In this document: positions 32,987-43,436 of the stretch, piece by piece
Layout of the letters: every line of letters begins with the position of its first letter
How positions within the stretch are numbered: the stretch's first letter is position 1
Assembly: GCA_020636645.1 (NCBI GenBank)
Contig: JACJXO010000003.1
Coordinates: forward strand, 437,799 to 501,798
Length of the DNA: 64,000 nucleotides
Reading direction: 5' to 3'
Origin: Chitinophagales bacterium
GTDB lineage: Bacteria > Bacteroidota > Bacteroidia > Chitinophagales > BACL12
Notes under the pieces: model-generated
The model's input: the letters and a program-made list of their open reading frames with translations, nothing else
Told to the model about the DNA's origin: nothing
The model's database searches: none
Program-made: the position numbers and the translations under genes

Positions 32987-35900
32987 TTATCGCACCAGGG
33001 TTATGTTACCTGTAATGATATTGGGCGCATCATTCACACAGATCGCTTCGATGACATACACATAGACACCGGGGTTACAGAGCTCTCCCTTATAGGTGCC
33101 GTCCCAGATCTTGTTGGGATCCTTTGATTCTGCCACCAGCTCTCCCCATCTGTCATATACATATATGTGTTCGATCAACGTGATGCCTTCGTAGGTGATG
33201 CGGAAAATGTCATTCATGCCGTCGTTGTTGGGGCTGATGATATTGGGGATGAACATCAGGGTCTCATCGCAGGGCATGACACGTACATAGACAAAATCAA
33301 TATCGGTACAACCGTTCTCATCTATCACTTCCACACTGTAAACAGTGGTCACATCAGGTGAAACAAAAACAGAAGAACAATTATTGCAGTTGATCTGATC
33401 AGGCGGGAACCAGTTATAGGTAACCGCCGAACTGGAGCTTAACAGACTGGCGTTGATCTGTGCTACTTCGTCCTGGATCAGCAGGATGCTGTCAACCGCG
33501 ATCTCTACATCAGGAGGTGCCACCACCTGGATCTGTGCATCTGCTGTATCACTCAGGGTGCCACAACTGGCAATGAGATAGTAGGTGATATCATCGGCCG
33601 AACTGGAATATGGATCCAGAATATCTGTCGCTGAAAGTTCTGTGGGCGGGAACCAGGTGAATTCGATCTGATCAGGTGGTACATCAGACACGAGTTCACC
33701 GTATAGCTGTACCCCTCCCAGCAGGCACAATGCGGTATCCGGTCCGGCATTGGTGATCAGTTCTTCCAGCACCCGCACCTGAACGGTATCAGATGCTTCA
33801 CAGTAGCCGTTGCTGACCACAACAGAATAGGTAGTGGTTGCATCAGGCGAAGCACTGGGTGTATCACTGGTGGGGTCATCCAGTCCGTCGGGCGGCGACC
33901 AGGAGTACACGATGCCATCTTCGGCACTGAGAGTAACAAAGTTACCCGGACATATCACGGTATCCGGTGAGATGTTCACCGTAGGTGTATCCAGAACACC
34001 AACTGTAAACTCCAGTGTATCTGCGCAGCCCAGGGCAGTAGATACAATAAGAGAGGTGTTATAAATACCTGCTTCCGTGTAGGTATAATAGAAATCTGCC
34101 CCGGAAGTATCAACAAATACGGAATCGCCAATATCCCAGGACCAGTAAACGATCGGGTCAAGGCCGGTAGAGCCTTCATCAAAGAAGAACTCAGTTCCCA
34201 GGCAACCGCCGCTGTCAACTGCGTAAATGCTGTTGGGGGGGAATCCTACCCAGAGGCTGTCAGGAAGATCCAGTACATTGAAACAACCGTTGGTATCAAC
34301 CAGCAGGATAGACACCACATAGATGCCTGATGTGTCATAGGCATAGTCCAGAAACATGGAATCCAACTCATCCTGATAAGGCAGGTCCAGTTCACCAAAA
34401 TCGCCGTTGCCATAGAAAATGGTGGCGGTATCAGTAGATGAAAAATTCAGCTGGAAAATGGCATCATTGCCAATGCACACGGTATCTTCCAGTGGTTCCA
34501 GCGACCCGTAGGGTCCGGGCACAAGAATGAAGTCTTCTTCCGTCAGCGTGCCCACGCATCCCGAGCAGGTGGTCAGGGTAACACTCACATCATAGATACC
34601 GGCTTCCAGATAAGGATAGATAGGGCTGGAGGTTCCGGAGCCGCCAAAGCCATCGCCAAAATCCCAGTCATAAGAGCAAATGGTATCATCTGTGGTCACA
34701 TAGAACTGCACCAGAGAGTAGTTGCAGCTGGACACCAGCTCATCATAGGTGATATCACCCAGAATGGAGTCCACATTCACATAAGCGATCTTGGTGGTAG
34801 TATCAGAACAACCGTTATCATCGGTTACGATCAGGGTCACATCAAATGCGCCATAAGATCCATAACTGTGTTCCGGGTTGGCCTCAGTTGACGTAGTACC
34901 ATCGCCAAAATCCCAGAGGTAGGTGATACCGCTTCCGGTAGCCAGTTCTTCAAATACGACGATCTCATCCAGGCAGGGAACTGTATCTCCCAATACAAAA
35001 TCGGCCACAGGCTGTGTAACGATCACGGTGTCTTTGTAAGAGGTGATACACCCCAGGTCATCCGTAACCGTCAGTTCTATCAGGTAAGCTGCTTTCGTAT
35101 CATAAAAGTGCAGTGCAGCCTCCATTTCTGCAGCTGAATAGAAAGTATCCACTTCGCCGTCATCCCAGTCAACCACCCAGCTTTGAATGGTGCCGAACAT
35201 ACTGGATGAGCCATCGTCCAGGTTCACATATGCAGGCACACAGGCTGTGGTTTCAGAAGGTTCAAAGAATGCTTCCAGCTTATTGATGATCAGTGTATCC
35301 AGAAACTGTGCGGTACATTCTGCAGTATCTGTGATGGTAAGAGACACGATGTACTGACCATAATCTGTGAAGGTATGAGAAGGTGCTTCGGTGGTATCTG
35401 CAGAACCATCATCAAAATTCCAGAGATTATCCAGTGTCTCCGAGACCCCATCGGACGAAAGGTTGACAAAATCGATCGTAAAGGGTGTGTCGCATGACAT
35501 CTGCGGCATTTCGAACAAGGCTATCGGATCGGTAAGTATCAGTTCCCTTGTGCCTCCGACACAAGAGGCCAGGCTCACGCAAAACAGCTCGGCATAAGTC
35601 TCGTAAATACCAGGTTCATCATATATATGTATCGGATTCAGGGTGGTGTCTGTTTCCCCGTCGCCAAAATGCCACAACCATCCGCACGACGAATCCGCCA
35701 GCAACGTATCCATACTGAAATAGACCGTCAGGGGTTCCAGGCAGGAGTAATCAGTTCCAAGGCTGGTATCACTTACATCAACAATAAATATATCAAAATA
35801 CAATGTATCAGGACACCCCGAGCTGTAGGTGATCAGTTCGATGGAATGGAATCCTATGGGCAGATCCAGGAAGGTCAGCGAATCAATGAAATCTGTATAG

Positions 35901-37642
35901 GAGGTTGCTCCGGTACCGTCTATGTATCCGATGATGGAATCAACGGGAAAAATATCCAGATCAAGCGGTACCCCTGGACAGGAAGTATCAGGCACAGACA
36001 CCCCGCCTGCGGCTCCTGTGAAGCCGGCACAGACGTAATCTTCCAGCACTACGGTATCTGTACAGCCATTCACTGTAGTTCCAATAAAGGTGACCGTATA
36101 GCAGGAATCATCATAATAGGTGTGCGATGGATTCTCTGCAAAGGAGCTGGCTCCGTCGCCAAAGAACCAGTGCCAGCTTACCAGATCTTCGGTAGCGGTA
36201 GCCACAAACTCAGTAGAAAAGGGAATACAACCCTGACTGGGCAGTGCTTCCGGAGTAATGACCAGGGTATCAATGGTAACCAGGTCTGAAGCAGTGTAGC
36301 TTACCACACAACCACTGCTGCTGGTAACGGTCAGAGTAACATCATAGGTTCCGGGTGCTGTCCAGGAATAGGTAGGAAACGGAGCGGTAGCAGTGGCGAA
36401 GGTGCCATCAGGCAGTTCAAACTCCCAGAAATAATCGAAAGGTCCCACGCCGGTCACAACCGGAGTAAATGAAACGGCGAAGGGCAGTTCACAGGCAGAA
36501 TAGGTATCTGTGCTGGTAAAGGAAACAGTAGGTGCTGCACCAACGGTGATCAATGATGGATAGGAAATGGCTCCGGAACATCCAAGACCAAAATAAGCGT
36601 CGAGGCTGACGGAATAAGTACCCACTGCATCATAGACCACAAACGGCTCAAAATCTGTGGAGGTAGATCCATCGCCAAAGTCCCAGGTCCAGTCGCCGAA
36701 AGCCGATCCTGCCAGGTTATCAAAGAACACGGTGTCACCCAGACAAACAGCATAGGAAGAAGGCACAAAGTCGATGGCCACTTCCGGATCTATCTGTACA
36801 AAGTCATCGGCAGTGAAGGTGGTTGTACAGCCATAGGTATTAGTGGCAGTAAGTGTTACATCATAAAATCCGAAGGTGGCATATTCATGGCTCGGGTTCT
36901 CAAGGGTAGAGGTAGTTCCATCGCCAAAATCCCAGAGGTAGGTGAACGGCATATAATCGCCGGTGCTCAGGTTATCAAAGTTGACCGTGAAAGGCTCTTC
37001 ACAGGAGATGGTCTCATCGGCTGTAAAGTCAATGGCGGGTGCTGGGTCAGGTATCACCAGTACTTCGGCAAAATCGCTGCATCCGGCTTCATCCTGCACA
37101 AACAGGAATACCGAATAGGTGCCTGAGGTTTCAAACGTGTAGTTGATGACATCAGTGGCGGGAAGCGACCCCGCTCCGGTTATGATCCAGTAAAAACTCT
37201 CAATGCTGCCCAGCGATCCGGGCGTACTGAGGTTCTCAGCAGTGATGGTAACCGGCGGGCAGCCAGAGGTAGGATCCACCTCAATAACCGCATTAGGTGG
37301 TGTAACCACAGATGCAAAATCGTCGGCCGTAAATGTATCAGACCCTCCGGGCCCTGTAGCAGTCAGTGTGACCGTATAGTCGTCCGGAGTGGTCAGAAAG
37401 AAAGAAGGATTGGTAAGTGTACTGCTGGCCACCAGTGTGCCTGATGAATTGTACACCTGCCAGGAGTAGGTGGTAGCATCCGTTGACAGGTTGATCATGG
37501 ATAATTCCAGCACCCCGCAGCCAAGCGTGGTATCGGCATCAAAAGCCGCGACCACCTGTGCACGCAGGTTCACTGTCGTGACCGACAGCAGCAGTAACAA
37601 AACGACCTGTATCTTCAACCGCATGGCGTCCTGGTCAGACAC
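32987..37642 (-). CDS. Giant PKD-repeat surface protein with type B type IX secretion C-terminal domain
   Basis: 1551 residues. Signal peptide in the first 30 residues (LKIQVVLLLLLSVTTVNLRA). Around ten PKD-like repeats are recognisable by variants of WDFGDG followed by NPSHTY (for example YLWDFGDGTTSTLENPSH), with strong acidic bias and many paired Cys. The final 90 residues match the gliding-motility C-terminal domain (FIPNIISPNNDGMNDIFRI, YDRWGELV, WDGTYKGELCNPGVYVY). This is exported by the type IX system and attached to the surface, probably as an adhesin. Its operon partner is PorP/SprF. Confidence 0.93.
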   Translation of the reverse strand: MSDQDAMRLKIQVVLLLLLSVTTVNLRAQVVAAFDADTTLGCGVLELSMINLSTDATTYSWQVYNSSGTLVASSTLTNPSFFLTTPDDYTVTLTATGPGGSDTFTADDFASVVTPPNAVIEVDPTSGCPPVTITAENLSTPGSLGSIESFYWIITGAGSLPATDVINYTFETSGTYSVFLFVQDEAGCSDFAEVLVIPDPAPAIDFTADETISCEEPFTVNFDNLSTGDYMPFTYLWDFGDGTTSTLENPSHEYATFGFYDVTLTATNTYGCTTTFTADDFVQIDPEVAIDFVPSSYAVCLGDTVFFDNLAGSAFGDWTWDFGDGSTSTDFEPFVVYDAVGTYSVSLDAYFGLGCSGAISYPSLITVGAAPTVSFTSTDTYSACELPFAVSFTPVVTGVGPFDYFWEFELPDGTFATATAPFPTYSWTAPGTYDVTLTVTSSSGCVVSYTASDLVTIDTLVITPEALPSQGCIPFSTEFVATATEDLVSWHWFFGDGASSFAENPSHTYYDDSCYTVTFIGTTVNGCTDTVVLEDYVCAGFTGAAGGVSVPDTSCPGVPLDLDIFPVDSIIGYIDGTGATSYTDFIDSLTFLDLPIGFHSIELITYSSGCPDTLYFDIFIVDVSDTSLGTDYSCLEPLTVYFSMDTLLADSSCGWLWHFGDGETDTTLNPIHIYDEPGIYETYAELFCVSLASCVGGTRELILTDPIALFEMPQMSCDTPFTIDFVNLSSDGVSETLDNLWNFDDGSADTTEAPSHTFTDYGQYIVSLTITDTAECTAQFLDTLIINKLEAFFEPSETTACVPAYVNLDDGSSSMFGTIQSWVVDWDDGEVDTFYSAAEMEAALHFYDTKAAYLIELTVTDDLGCITSYKDTVIVTQPVADFVLGDTVPCLDEIVVFEELATGSGITYLWDFGDGTTSTEANPEHSYGSYGAFDVTLIVTDDNGCSDTTTKIAYVNVDSILGDITYDELVSSCNYSLVQFYVTTDDTICSYDWDFGDGFGGSGTSSPIYPYLEAGIYDVSVTLTTCSGCVGTLTEEDFILVPGPYGSLEPLEDTVCIGNDAIFQLNFSSTDTATIFYGNGDFGELDLPYQDELDSMFLDYAYDTSGIYVVSILLVDTNGCFNVLDLPDSLWVGFPPNSIYAVDSGGCLGTEFFFDEGSTGLDPIVYWSWDIGDSVFVDTSGADFYYTYTEAGIYNTSLIVSTALGCADTLEFTVGVLDTPTVNISPDTVICPGNFVTLSAEDGIVYSWSPPDGLDDPTSDTPSASPDATTTYSVVVSNGYCEASDTVQVRVLEELITNAGPDTALCLLGGVQLYGELVSDVPPDQIEFTWFPPTELSATDILDPYSSSADDITYYLIASCGTLSDTADAQIQVVAPPDVEIAVDSILLIQDEVAQINASLLSSSSAVTYNWFPPDQINCNNCSSVFVSPDVTTVYSVEVIDENGCTDIDFVYVRVMPCDETLMFIPNIISPNNDGMNDIFRITYEGITLIEHIYVYDRWGELVAESKDPNKIWDGTYKGELCNPGVYVYVIEAICVNDAPNIITGNITLVR

Positions 37643-37818
37643 ACCAAATTCACCTGATCTTGCAACTATGTGTGACCATCAGTGTGTGCTATCCGTTTTA
37701 AAAGTAGGGACAAAAGTGAGCAGGCCAAAAGGAAAGTCTCATTTGGATGTTCACAATAGCGTGTTGGAAAAGGCACAGATATAACAGCCGGCAATTGTAA
37801 TTTGGCTCGTTCCCTACC

Positions 37819-38598
37819 ATGCTGGAATCCGGAATCACAAAGATTAGCCTCCTGCCTGTGCGCAGCGAGCCTCGTCAGCAAGCCGAACTTGTGACACAAC
37901 TCCTGTTCGGTGAAATGTACACTATACACGAAAAACAAGGAGAATGGCTGCGAATAGTGACACATTCTGATCAGTACTCCGGCTTCATTAATGTATCCCA
38001 ACACAGCCCTTTGGATGCAAGAACTGCCAGAGATCTGGAGAATAGTGACAAATCAGTTGTACTGGACCTGGTGCACAGCATCACCGAAAATGACCGGAAA
38101 TTCCCTGTCAGTATTGGCAGTATTTTGTACCATTTTGACGGGGTAACGGCCCGGATCGGAAAGGATAAATACCATTTCAGCGGTAAAACCATCCCTTCCG
38201 GCCAGGGTTTCGGGCAACCAGATATGATCATAAAACTGGCCATGAAGCTGCTGCACGCCCCTTATTTATGGGGAGGCCGGGGGCCATTCGGCATTGACTG
38301 TTCCGGTTTCGTACAACTGGTGTACAGGTGCGCCGGTGTTGAACTGCCCAGAGATGCCTGGCAGCAGGCAGCAACCGGAAAGACCCTGCACTTCATTCAT
38401 GAAGCCCGTGCCGGCGATCTGGCTTTCTTTTCCAATGAAGAGGGGCGCATCATACATGTGGGCATGCTGATGGGCGATGGTACCATCATCCACGCCTCTG
38501 GCATGGTGCGCATTGACACCATTGATCATTATGGTATATTCAGGAAAGATATCCGCAAGTATTCTCACCAGTTGCGGATCATCAAACGAATACTATGA
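37819..38598 (+). CDS. NlpC/P60 (C40) peptidase with N-terminal SH3 domain
   Basis: 259 residues. Residues 1-60 form a bacterial SH3-type domain (SLLPVRSEPRQQAELVTQLL). The C40 domain has the catalytic Cys in FGIDCSGFVQLVY (about 156-168), His in GRIIHVGML and a further His in GTIIHASG. Acts as a D-glutamyl-diamino acid endopeptidase on wall peptides. No signal peptide is present, so it may act on recycled muropeptides in the cytoplasm. First gene of a five-gene run in which each overlaps or touches the next. Confidence 0.9.
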   Translation: MLESGITKISLLPVRSEPRQQAELVTQLLFGEMYTIHEKQGEWLRIVTHSDQYSGFINVSQHSPLDARTARDLENSDKSVVLDLVHSITENDRKFPVSIGSILYHFDGVTARIGKDKYHFSGKTIPSGQGFGQPDMIIKLAMKLLHAPYLWGGRGPFGIDCSGFVQLVYRCAGVELPRDAWQQAATGKTLHFIHEARAGDLAFFSNEEGRIIHVGMLMGDGTIIHASGMVRIDTIDHYGIFRKDIRKYSHQLRIIKRIL

Positions 38599-40061
38599 AG
38601 ATCTACGATGCCCCTTTCATTCGTGCAGCCGACCGTTATACCATAGAACAGGGGATCAGTTCTGCTGACCTGATGGAAAGAGCTGCAAGAGCCTGCAGTG
38701 ACCAAATTCTGAAAGAACATCCTGACATACAGCAGGTACTGGTAATATGCGGTACAGGAAACAATGGCGGAGATGGCTTATGCATTGCACGGCACTTTTT
38801 AGAGCTGAGTATGCCGGTCAAAGTGCTTATTCACGGCCACCGCGAATCTGGAACAGAAGACTTTTCTCACCACCTGCGCCGGTTTGAATCTGCCGGTGGT
38901 ATCTGTGAAAGCTATTCAGGCAGACTACCCGATATACCCCAAGATACGATCGTGATCGATGCCCTTTTTGGAACCGGTATCAACAGACCCGTAGAAGGAA
39001 CAGCGGCTACCCTGATAGAACAACTGAATGAAAGTGGAAAAACCATTCTCTCCGTTGATATGCCCTCCGGTCTGCCAGCAAATGGTATCCCTGAAGGTAC
39101 GGTGATCCATGCGCATCACACCTACAGTTTTCAGTGGCCTAAGCCCGCATTTTTTCTGCCGGAAAATGCCGGATATACCGGAAGCTGGAGCATACTGGAT
39201 ATTGGGCTAAGAGCAGATTTTCCGGGGCATGAACATGCCTGGGGTGAATGGGTGGACAGCAGTTTCGTACTCCCCTTTCTGAAGCCAAGAAAAACTTTCA
39301 GCCATAAAGGCAACTATGGTCATGTCATGCTGCTGGCCGGTAGTAAAGATATGCCCGGTGCAGCCAATCTGTGTTCCTTTGCCTGCATACGTGCAGGAGC
39401 AGGAAGGGTAACCCTTGCTGACGATGGTCGGGAAGAAACCCGTGATGAGATCATGCACCTGCACAGAAACAAACTGGTGCCGGCTCTGGAAAGTGGTCAG
39501 TACAATGTGTTTGCAGCCGGTCCCGGACTGGGTCGCACTCCTTCTGCCCACACGTTGCTGAAGCAATGCCTGGAATCCTTCAGACATCCGGTACTGCTGG
39601 ACGCAGATGCACTGAATCTGCTGGCGGATGATCCGTCACTGACCATGTTGTTGCCTGCCGGTAGTATTCTCACCCCCCACCCCGGTGAATTTCGCCGACT
39701 TGCCGGAGATACCTCCGGCAGCCTGGAGATGCTGACCCTGCAACAACAACTCAGCGCCAGATGGCAGGTAACCATTGTATTGAAGCGGGCTTATACCTGC
39801 ATCACCACACCTGATGGAAAAATATATATAAACGGCAGCGGCAACCCCGGTATGGCCACCGCGGGTAGTGGAGATGTGCTGACCGGCATCATAGCAGCCT
39901 GGATGGCACAGGGGCTTTCACCAACCGATGCAGCCATTGCAGGAACCTATCTGCACGGGCTTGCCGGCGATCTTGCTATGAAAGAACAGGGCGGGCTGAA
40001 CATCATAGCCGGCGACATCATCGATCATTACAATTCTGCCATTAAAATTCTTCGTGCATGA
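38595..40061 (+). CDS. nnrD: Bifunctional NAD(P)HX epimerase/ADP-dependent dehydratase
   Basis: 488 residues. The N-terminal epimerase domain (about 1-210) has CGTGNNGGDGLCIAR and DALFGTGINRP. The C-terminal dehydratase domain (about 225-488) has HKGNYGHVMLLAGS, AGPGLG, LLDADALNLL, LTPHPGEF and the catalytic GSGDVLTGII. The enzyme repairs hydrated NADH and NADPH. It overlaps the NlpC gene and the sirtuin gene by four bases each. Confidence 0.95.
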   Translation: MKIYDAPFIRAADRYTIEQGISSADLMERAARACSDQILKEHPDIQQVLVICGTGNNGGDGLCIARHFLELSMPVKVLIHGHRESGTEDFSHHLRRFESAGGICESYSGRLPDIPQDTIVIDALFGTGINRPVEGTAATLIEQLNESGKTILSVDMPSGLPANGIPEGTVIHAHHTYSFQWPKPAFFLPENAGYTGSWSILDIGLRADFPGHEHAWGEWVDSSFVLPFLKPRKTFSHKGNYGHVMLLAGSKDMPGAANLCSFACIRAGAGRVTLADDGREETRDEIMHLHRNKLVPALESGQYNVFAAGPGLGRTPSAHTLLKQCLESFRHPVLLDADALNLLADDPSLTMLLPAGSILTPHPGEFRRLAGDTSGSLEMLTLQQQLSARWQVTIVLKRAYTCITTPDGKIYINGSGNPGMATAGSGDVLTGIIAAWMAQGLSPTDAAIAGTYLHGLAGDLAMKEQGGLNIIAGDIIDHYNSAIKILRA

Positions 40062-40738
40062 AGATCGTGGTGCTGAGTGGTGCAGGCATGAGCGCAGAAA
40101 GTGGCATAGCTACTTTTCGCGGCGCAGGCGGGCTTTGGGAAGGTCATCGGGTGGAAGATGTAGCCACCCCTGAAGCATGGCAGAAAAACCCGGAGCTGGT
40201 GTTGCAATTCTATAACGAGCGACGGGAAAAGATCCGCCACGCACAACCCAACAAAGGCCATACATATCTGGCCGAAATGGAAAAGGAACATGAAGTGTTC
40301 ATCATTACCCAGAACATTGATGATCTTCATGAACGTGCAGGCAGTACACAGGTCTTGCATCTGCATGGTGAGATCATGAAATCCAGGAGTGAAAAATATA
40401 CAGAACCTTTATATGATCAGCCCGGACATATTTCAACAGGCGATCTGTGTGAAAGAGGCACGCAGCTGAGGCCGCATATTGTCTGGTTTGGTGAACCGGT
40501 ACCAATGATGGAACCCGCCATAGCAATTGTTTCTACAGCAGATCTGTTGCTGATAACCGGTACCAGTCTGGTGGTTTACCCGGCCGCTTCCCTGTGGCAT
40601 TATGCCCCTGCTGGCTGTCCGGTCTATCTGGTGGACCCGAATCCGCCGGCCGGACTTCCTGCTCATGTGCGCATTATCAGAGAAACGGCAGTCAACGGCA
40701 TTCAACTTTTCAGAAAGATGATCAGTCATGGAACATAA
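40058..40738 (+). CDS. cobB: NAD-dependent protein deacylase (sirtuin, CobB/SIRT5-like)
   Basis: 226 residues with GAGMSAESGIATFRG (8-22), TQNIDDLHERAG (about 89-100) and the catalytic His in HLHGE. YxxR in LQFYNERREK matches the Tyr/Arg pair that SIRT5 and CobB use to bind succinyl or malonyl groups, so desuccinylase activity is likely. The zinc-finger cysteines are missing, as in other short bacterial class III sirtuins. It uses NAD and releases O-acyl-ADP-ribose. Overlaps the Nudix gene by 11 bases. Confidence 0.93.
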   Translation: MKIVVLSGAGMSAESGIATFRGAGGLWEGHRVEDVATPEAWQKNPELVLQFYNERREKIRHAQPNKGHTYLAEMEKEHEVFIITQNIDDLHERAGSTQVLHLHGEIMKSRSEKYTEPLYDQPGHISTGDLCERGTQLRPHIVWFGEPVPMMEPAIAIVSTADLLLITGTSLVVYPAASLWHYAPAGCPVYLVDPNPPAGLPAHVRIIRETAVNGIQLFRKMISHGT

Positions 40739-41270
40739 TCCCTGGACCACCCTGCAACGGGAAGAACAATACCGGAACAACTGGATACAGGTAGAAGAAC
40801 ATCAGGTGCTGAACCCGGCAGGCAATCCCGGTATCTATGGTGTGGTTCGTTTTGCCGCTTATGCCATTGGTATCATTCCTGTTGATACTTTTGGAAACAC
40901 CTGGCTGGTTGGGCAATACCGCTATCCGCTGGAAGCTTACAGTTGGGAAATACCGGAAGGTGGTGGAAACAAAAACGATACACCTGAGCGATCTGCACTG
41001 CGTGAACTTCAGGAAGAAACCGGAGTCATGGCAGGCAGGCTGGAACTCCTTGCTCATCTGCATACCAGCAATAGTATCACCGATGAAGAAGCATTCATCT
41101 ATCTGGCAACTGACCTCACAGAAGGTCAGTCCAGTCCGGAAGAAACAGAATCACTTCAGATCAGAAAGCTGCCACTTACAGAAGCCATACAAATGGCAAT
41201 GGACGGTCGCATCACAGATGCCATGAGTGTGGCAGGTCTGCTGAAAGCCAAACTTGTTTTAGGTTTGTAA
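40728..41270 (+). CDS. Nudix hydrolase, probable ADP-ribose pyrophosphatase
   Basis: 180 residues. The Nudix box is readable in GGGNKNDTPERSALRELQEE followed by TG, with Asp where the first Glu of the consensus normally stands; the metal-binding REL.EE core is intact. The upstream EIPEG and beta strands fit ADP-ribose pyrophosphatases. Lying directly after a sirtuin, it could clear ADP-ribose products. It overlaps the sirtuin gene by 11 bases and is one base from the next gene. Confidence 0.88.
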   Translation: MEHNPWTTLQREEQYRNNWIQVEEHQVLNPAGNPGIYGVVRFAAYAIGIIPVDTFGNTWLVGQYRYPLEAYSWEIPEGGGNKNDTPERSALRELQEETGVMAGRLELLAHLHTSNSITDEEAFIYLATDLTEGQSSPEETESLQIRKLPLTEAIQMAMDGRITDAMSVAGLLKAKLVLGL

Positions 41271-41271
41271 G

Positions 41272-43392
41272 ATGCAGCAGAAACTGGTTAAAAGTATTCT
41301 GGGAGTTGGAGCATTCCTTTTCGTGTGCTGGAGTTTTGTTTTCTGTAAGCAACAAGAGACCGGCGCTGTTACCCCTGTAGCTGCAGATGTTGCCGGTTTT
41401 GTGGGCGATCAGGTGTGCGGATCCTGCCATGCAGAAGCCTATGCAGACTGGAAAGGATCTCATCATTTTCATGCGATGGAACTGCCTGACAGCAACAGCG
41501 TGCGGGGAAGATTTGATGGTAGCACTTTTACGGCCGATGGTGTACGGTACCGTATGTATCAACAGAACGGTCAGTACCTGTTTGACATTACCGAAAACGG
41601 ACAGGCAACAGAACAATTTCCGGTTGCCTATACATTTGGATGGGAACCATTACAGCAATATCTGGTGGCAAGACCGGGAGGACGATACCAGACACTTCGC
41701 ATATCATGGGATACAGAAAAACAGCAATGGTTCCACCAGTATCCGGATACCGTGATCACGCCCGGCGACTGGCTCCACTGGACCGGTGCTGCGCAAACAT
41801 GGAACAGCATGTGTGCAGCCTGCCACAGCACCCATCTGGAAAAGAATTATATCGCTGAAAAAGATAGCTTTCACACTACCTGGTCCATTATCAATGTAAG
41901 CTGTGAAGCCTGTCATGGTCCCGGCGAACAACATGTTGCACTGGCAACAAAAGGCGACTGGAAGAACGGAGCTGGTATCAGTACCTTCAGCAAAGACGGC
42001 ACACATGCCCAAACAGATATGTGCGGGGCCTGCCATGGCTTGCGCACCCAACTGACCTCTTCTTCAGACGCAGGCGGTTCATTCCTGCAGCGCTTTCTGC
42101 CCGAACTGATGACACCCGATATGTTCTTCCGCGACGGGCAACAGAAAGGCGAAGTGTATAAGTATGCCTCTTTTCTGAGTAGCAGGATGTATGCCAAAGG
42201 GGTGGTTTGTTCAGACTGTCACCAACCGCATTCCGGGCGCCTCAAACTGGACGGCAATGCCCTTTGTATGCAATGCCATACGCCATCCTATGACAGCCCT
42301 TCGCACCACTTTCATCCTGAGTCATCTGTTGGTGCATCCTGTGTGAACTGCCATATGCCGGGAAAGAACTATATGGTGAACGACTACCGCCATGACCACA
42401 GCTTTCGTGTTCCGCGGCCTGATCAGTCGGCGAAATACGGCACACCCAACACCTGCAATACCTGCCATGCAGACAGAACTGCCGGGTGGGCTGCAGAACA
42501 GATCAACAAGTGGTACGGACCAGAAAGACGCTGGCATTTTTCAGATGCCTTGCTGGCGGCAGGACAGGATCCTTCAGACGCCCTACCCTATCTGCTCGAA
42601 CTTACCGGCCGAGATTCGGTTCCGGCCATCGTCCGTGCACAGGCAACCATGGAACTGAACGCTGCATACGGCCAACAGGTCATTCCCACTTTACAACAGC
42701 TCATCAGCGACAGCAGTGAACTGGTGCGCATGGCTGCGTACAACAGTTTGCTGCACCAGCCAGCAGACAGAAGTCTGGCCATGTATCAGGCAGGATGGCA
42801 AGATACCGTGCTGGCGGTGAGACTGGCAGCATACAGAGCTACAGCCGATATTCCGGTGAGCGGACTGTCTGAAGTTGCGCTGAAGAACAAACAATCTGCC
42901 GGCGACGAATATCTTCAGTTTCTGATGATGAATGCTGACATGGCCAACGGTCAGGTACTGTTCAGCGAATATTACCAGCAGCGAAACGATCTGGAAGGCG
43001 CCATTGATGCCTGTGAAAAAGCTTTGCAGATTGACGACAGACTGGGAGAAGTCAGACTAAATCTGGCCATTTTGTACAGCCGGCAGGGAAATATGGTTGC
43101 AGCGGTCAATCATCTGAAAACATTTATATCCTATTATCCTGACGTAAGCAGGGGGTATTATTACCTGTCGCTGATACTGAACGAACAGGACCGAATGACC
43201 GATGCCATTCAGATGATCAGGAAGGCTTTGTCTCTTGATCCGTATGACACCGGAATGGTGGCCAATTATGTGCTTATGCTATATAAGAGCGGACAGATCA
43301 ATGAAGCAAGAGCTATTTTACAGGAAGCTCTGGAAGCTTTCCCGAATGATGCCGGACTGCAAAGCCTGATAGCGTTTATCGGAATAAGATAA
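41272..43392 (+). CDS. Octahaem c-type cytochrome fused to HEAT-like and TPR repeats
   Basis: 706 residues. Signal sequence with a possible lipobox (WSFVFC). Eight CxxCH haem sites: CGSCH, CAACH, CEACH, CGACH, CSDCH, CMQCH, CVNCH and CNTCH, all within residues about 45-400. After them come helical HEAT-like repeats (about 430-540) and tetratricopeptides (about 555-700, EGAIDACEKALQIDDRLGEV, then LIEALSLDP-like units). Comparable proteins are annotated as multihaem cytochrome/TPR proteins, with electron-transfer or surface-complex roles. Needs the Ccm pathway encoded at 132-1705. The only non-NAD-related gene in this run, one base after the Nudix gene. Confidence 0.88.
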   Translation: MQQKLVKSILGVGAFLFVCWSFVFCKQQETGAVTPVAADVAGFVGDQVCGSCHAEAYADWKGSHHFHAMELPDSNSVRGRFDGSTFTADGVRYRMYQQNGQYLFDITENGQATEQFPVAYTFGWEPLQQYLVARPGGRYQTLRISWDTEKQQWFHQYPDTVITPGDWLHWTGAAQTWNSMCAACHSTHLEKNYIAEKDSFHTTWSIINVSCEACHGPGEQHVALATKGDWKNGAGISTFSKDGTHAQTDMCGACHGLRTQLTSSSDAGGSFLQRFLPELMTPDMFFRDGQQKGEVYKYASFLSSRMYAKGVVCSDCHQPHSGRLKLDGNALCMQCHTPSYDSPSHHFHPESSVGASCVNCHMPGKNYMVNDYRHDHSFRVPRPDQSAKYGTPNTCNTCHADRTAGWAAEQINKWYGPERRWHFSDALLAAGQDPSDALPYLLELTGRDSVPAIVRAQATMELNAAYGQQVIPTLQQLISDSSELVRMAAYNSLLHQPADRSLAMYQAGWQDTVLAVRLAAYRATADIPVSGLSEVALKNKQSAGDEYLQFLMMNADMANGQVLFSEYYQQRNDLEGAIDACEKALQIDDRLGEVRLNLAILYSRQGNMVAAVNHLKTFISYYPDVSRGYYYLSLILNEQDRMTDAIQMIRKALSLDPYDTGMVANYVLMLYKSGQINEARAILQEALEAFPNDAGLQSLIAFIGIR

Positions 43393-43436
43393 CAGACGCA
43401 GGTTGGCAAGCAACCGGCAATCACTTCCGGTTCATA

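Noticed and set aside
32987..37642. CRISPR-like or tandem DNA repeats in the PKD gene
   Set aside because: The repeated CCATCGCCAAAATCCCA-type strings encode the WDFGDG motif of PKD domains and have irregular spacing.
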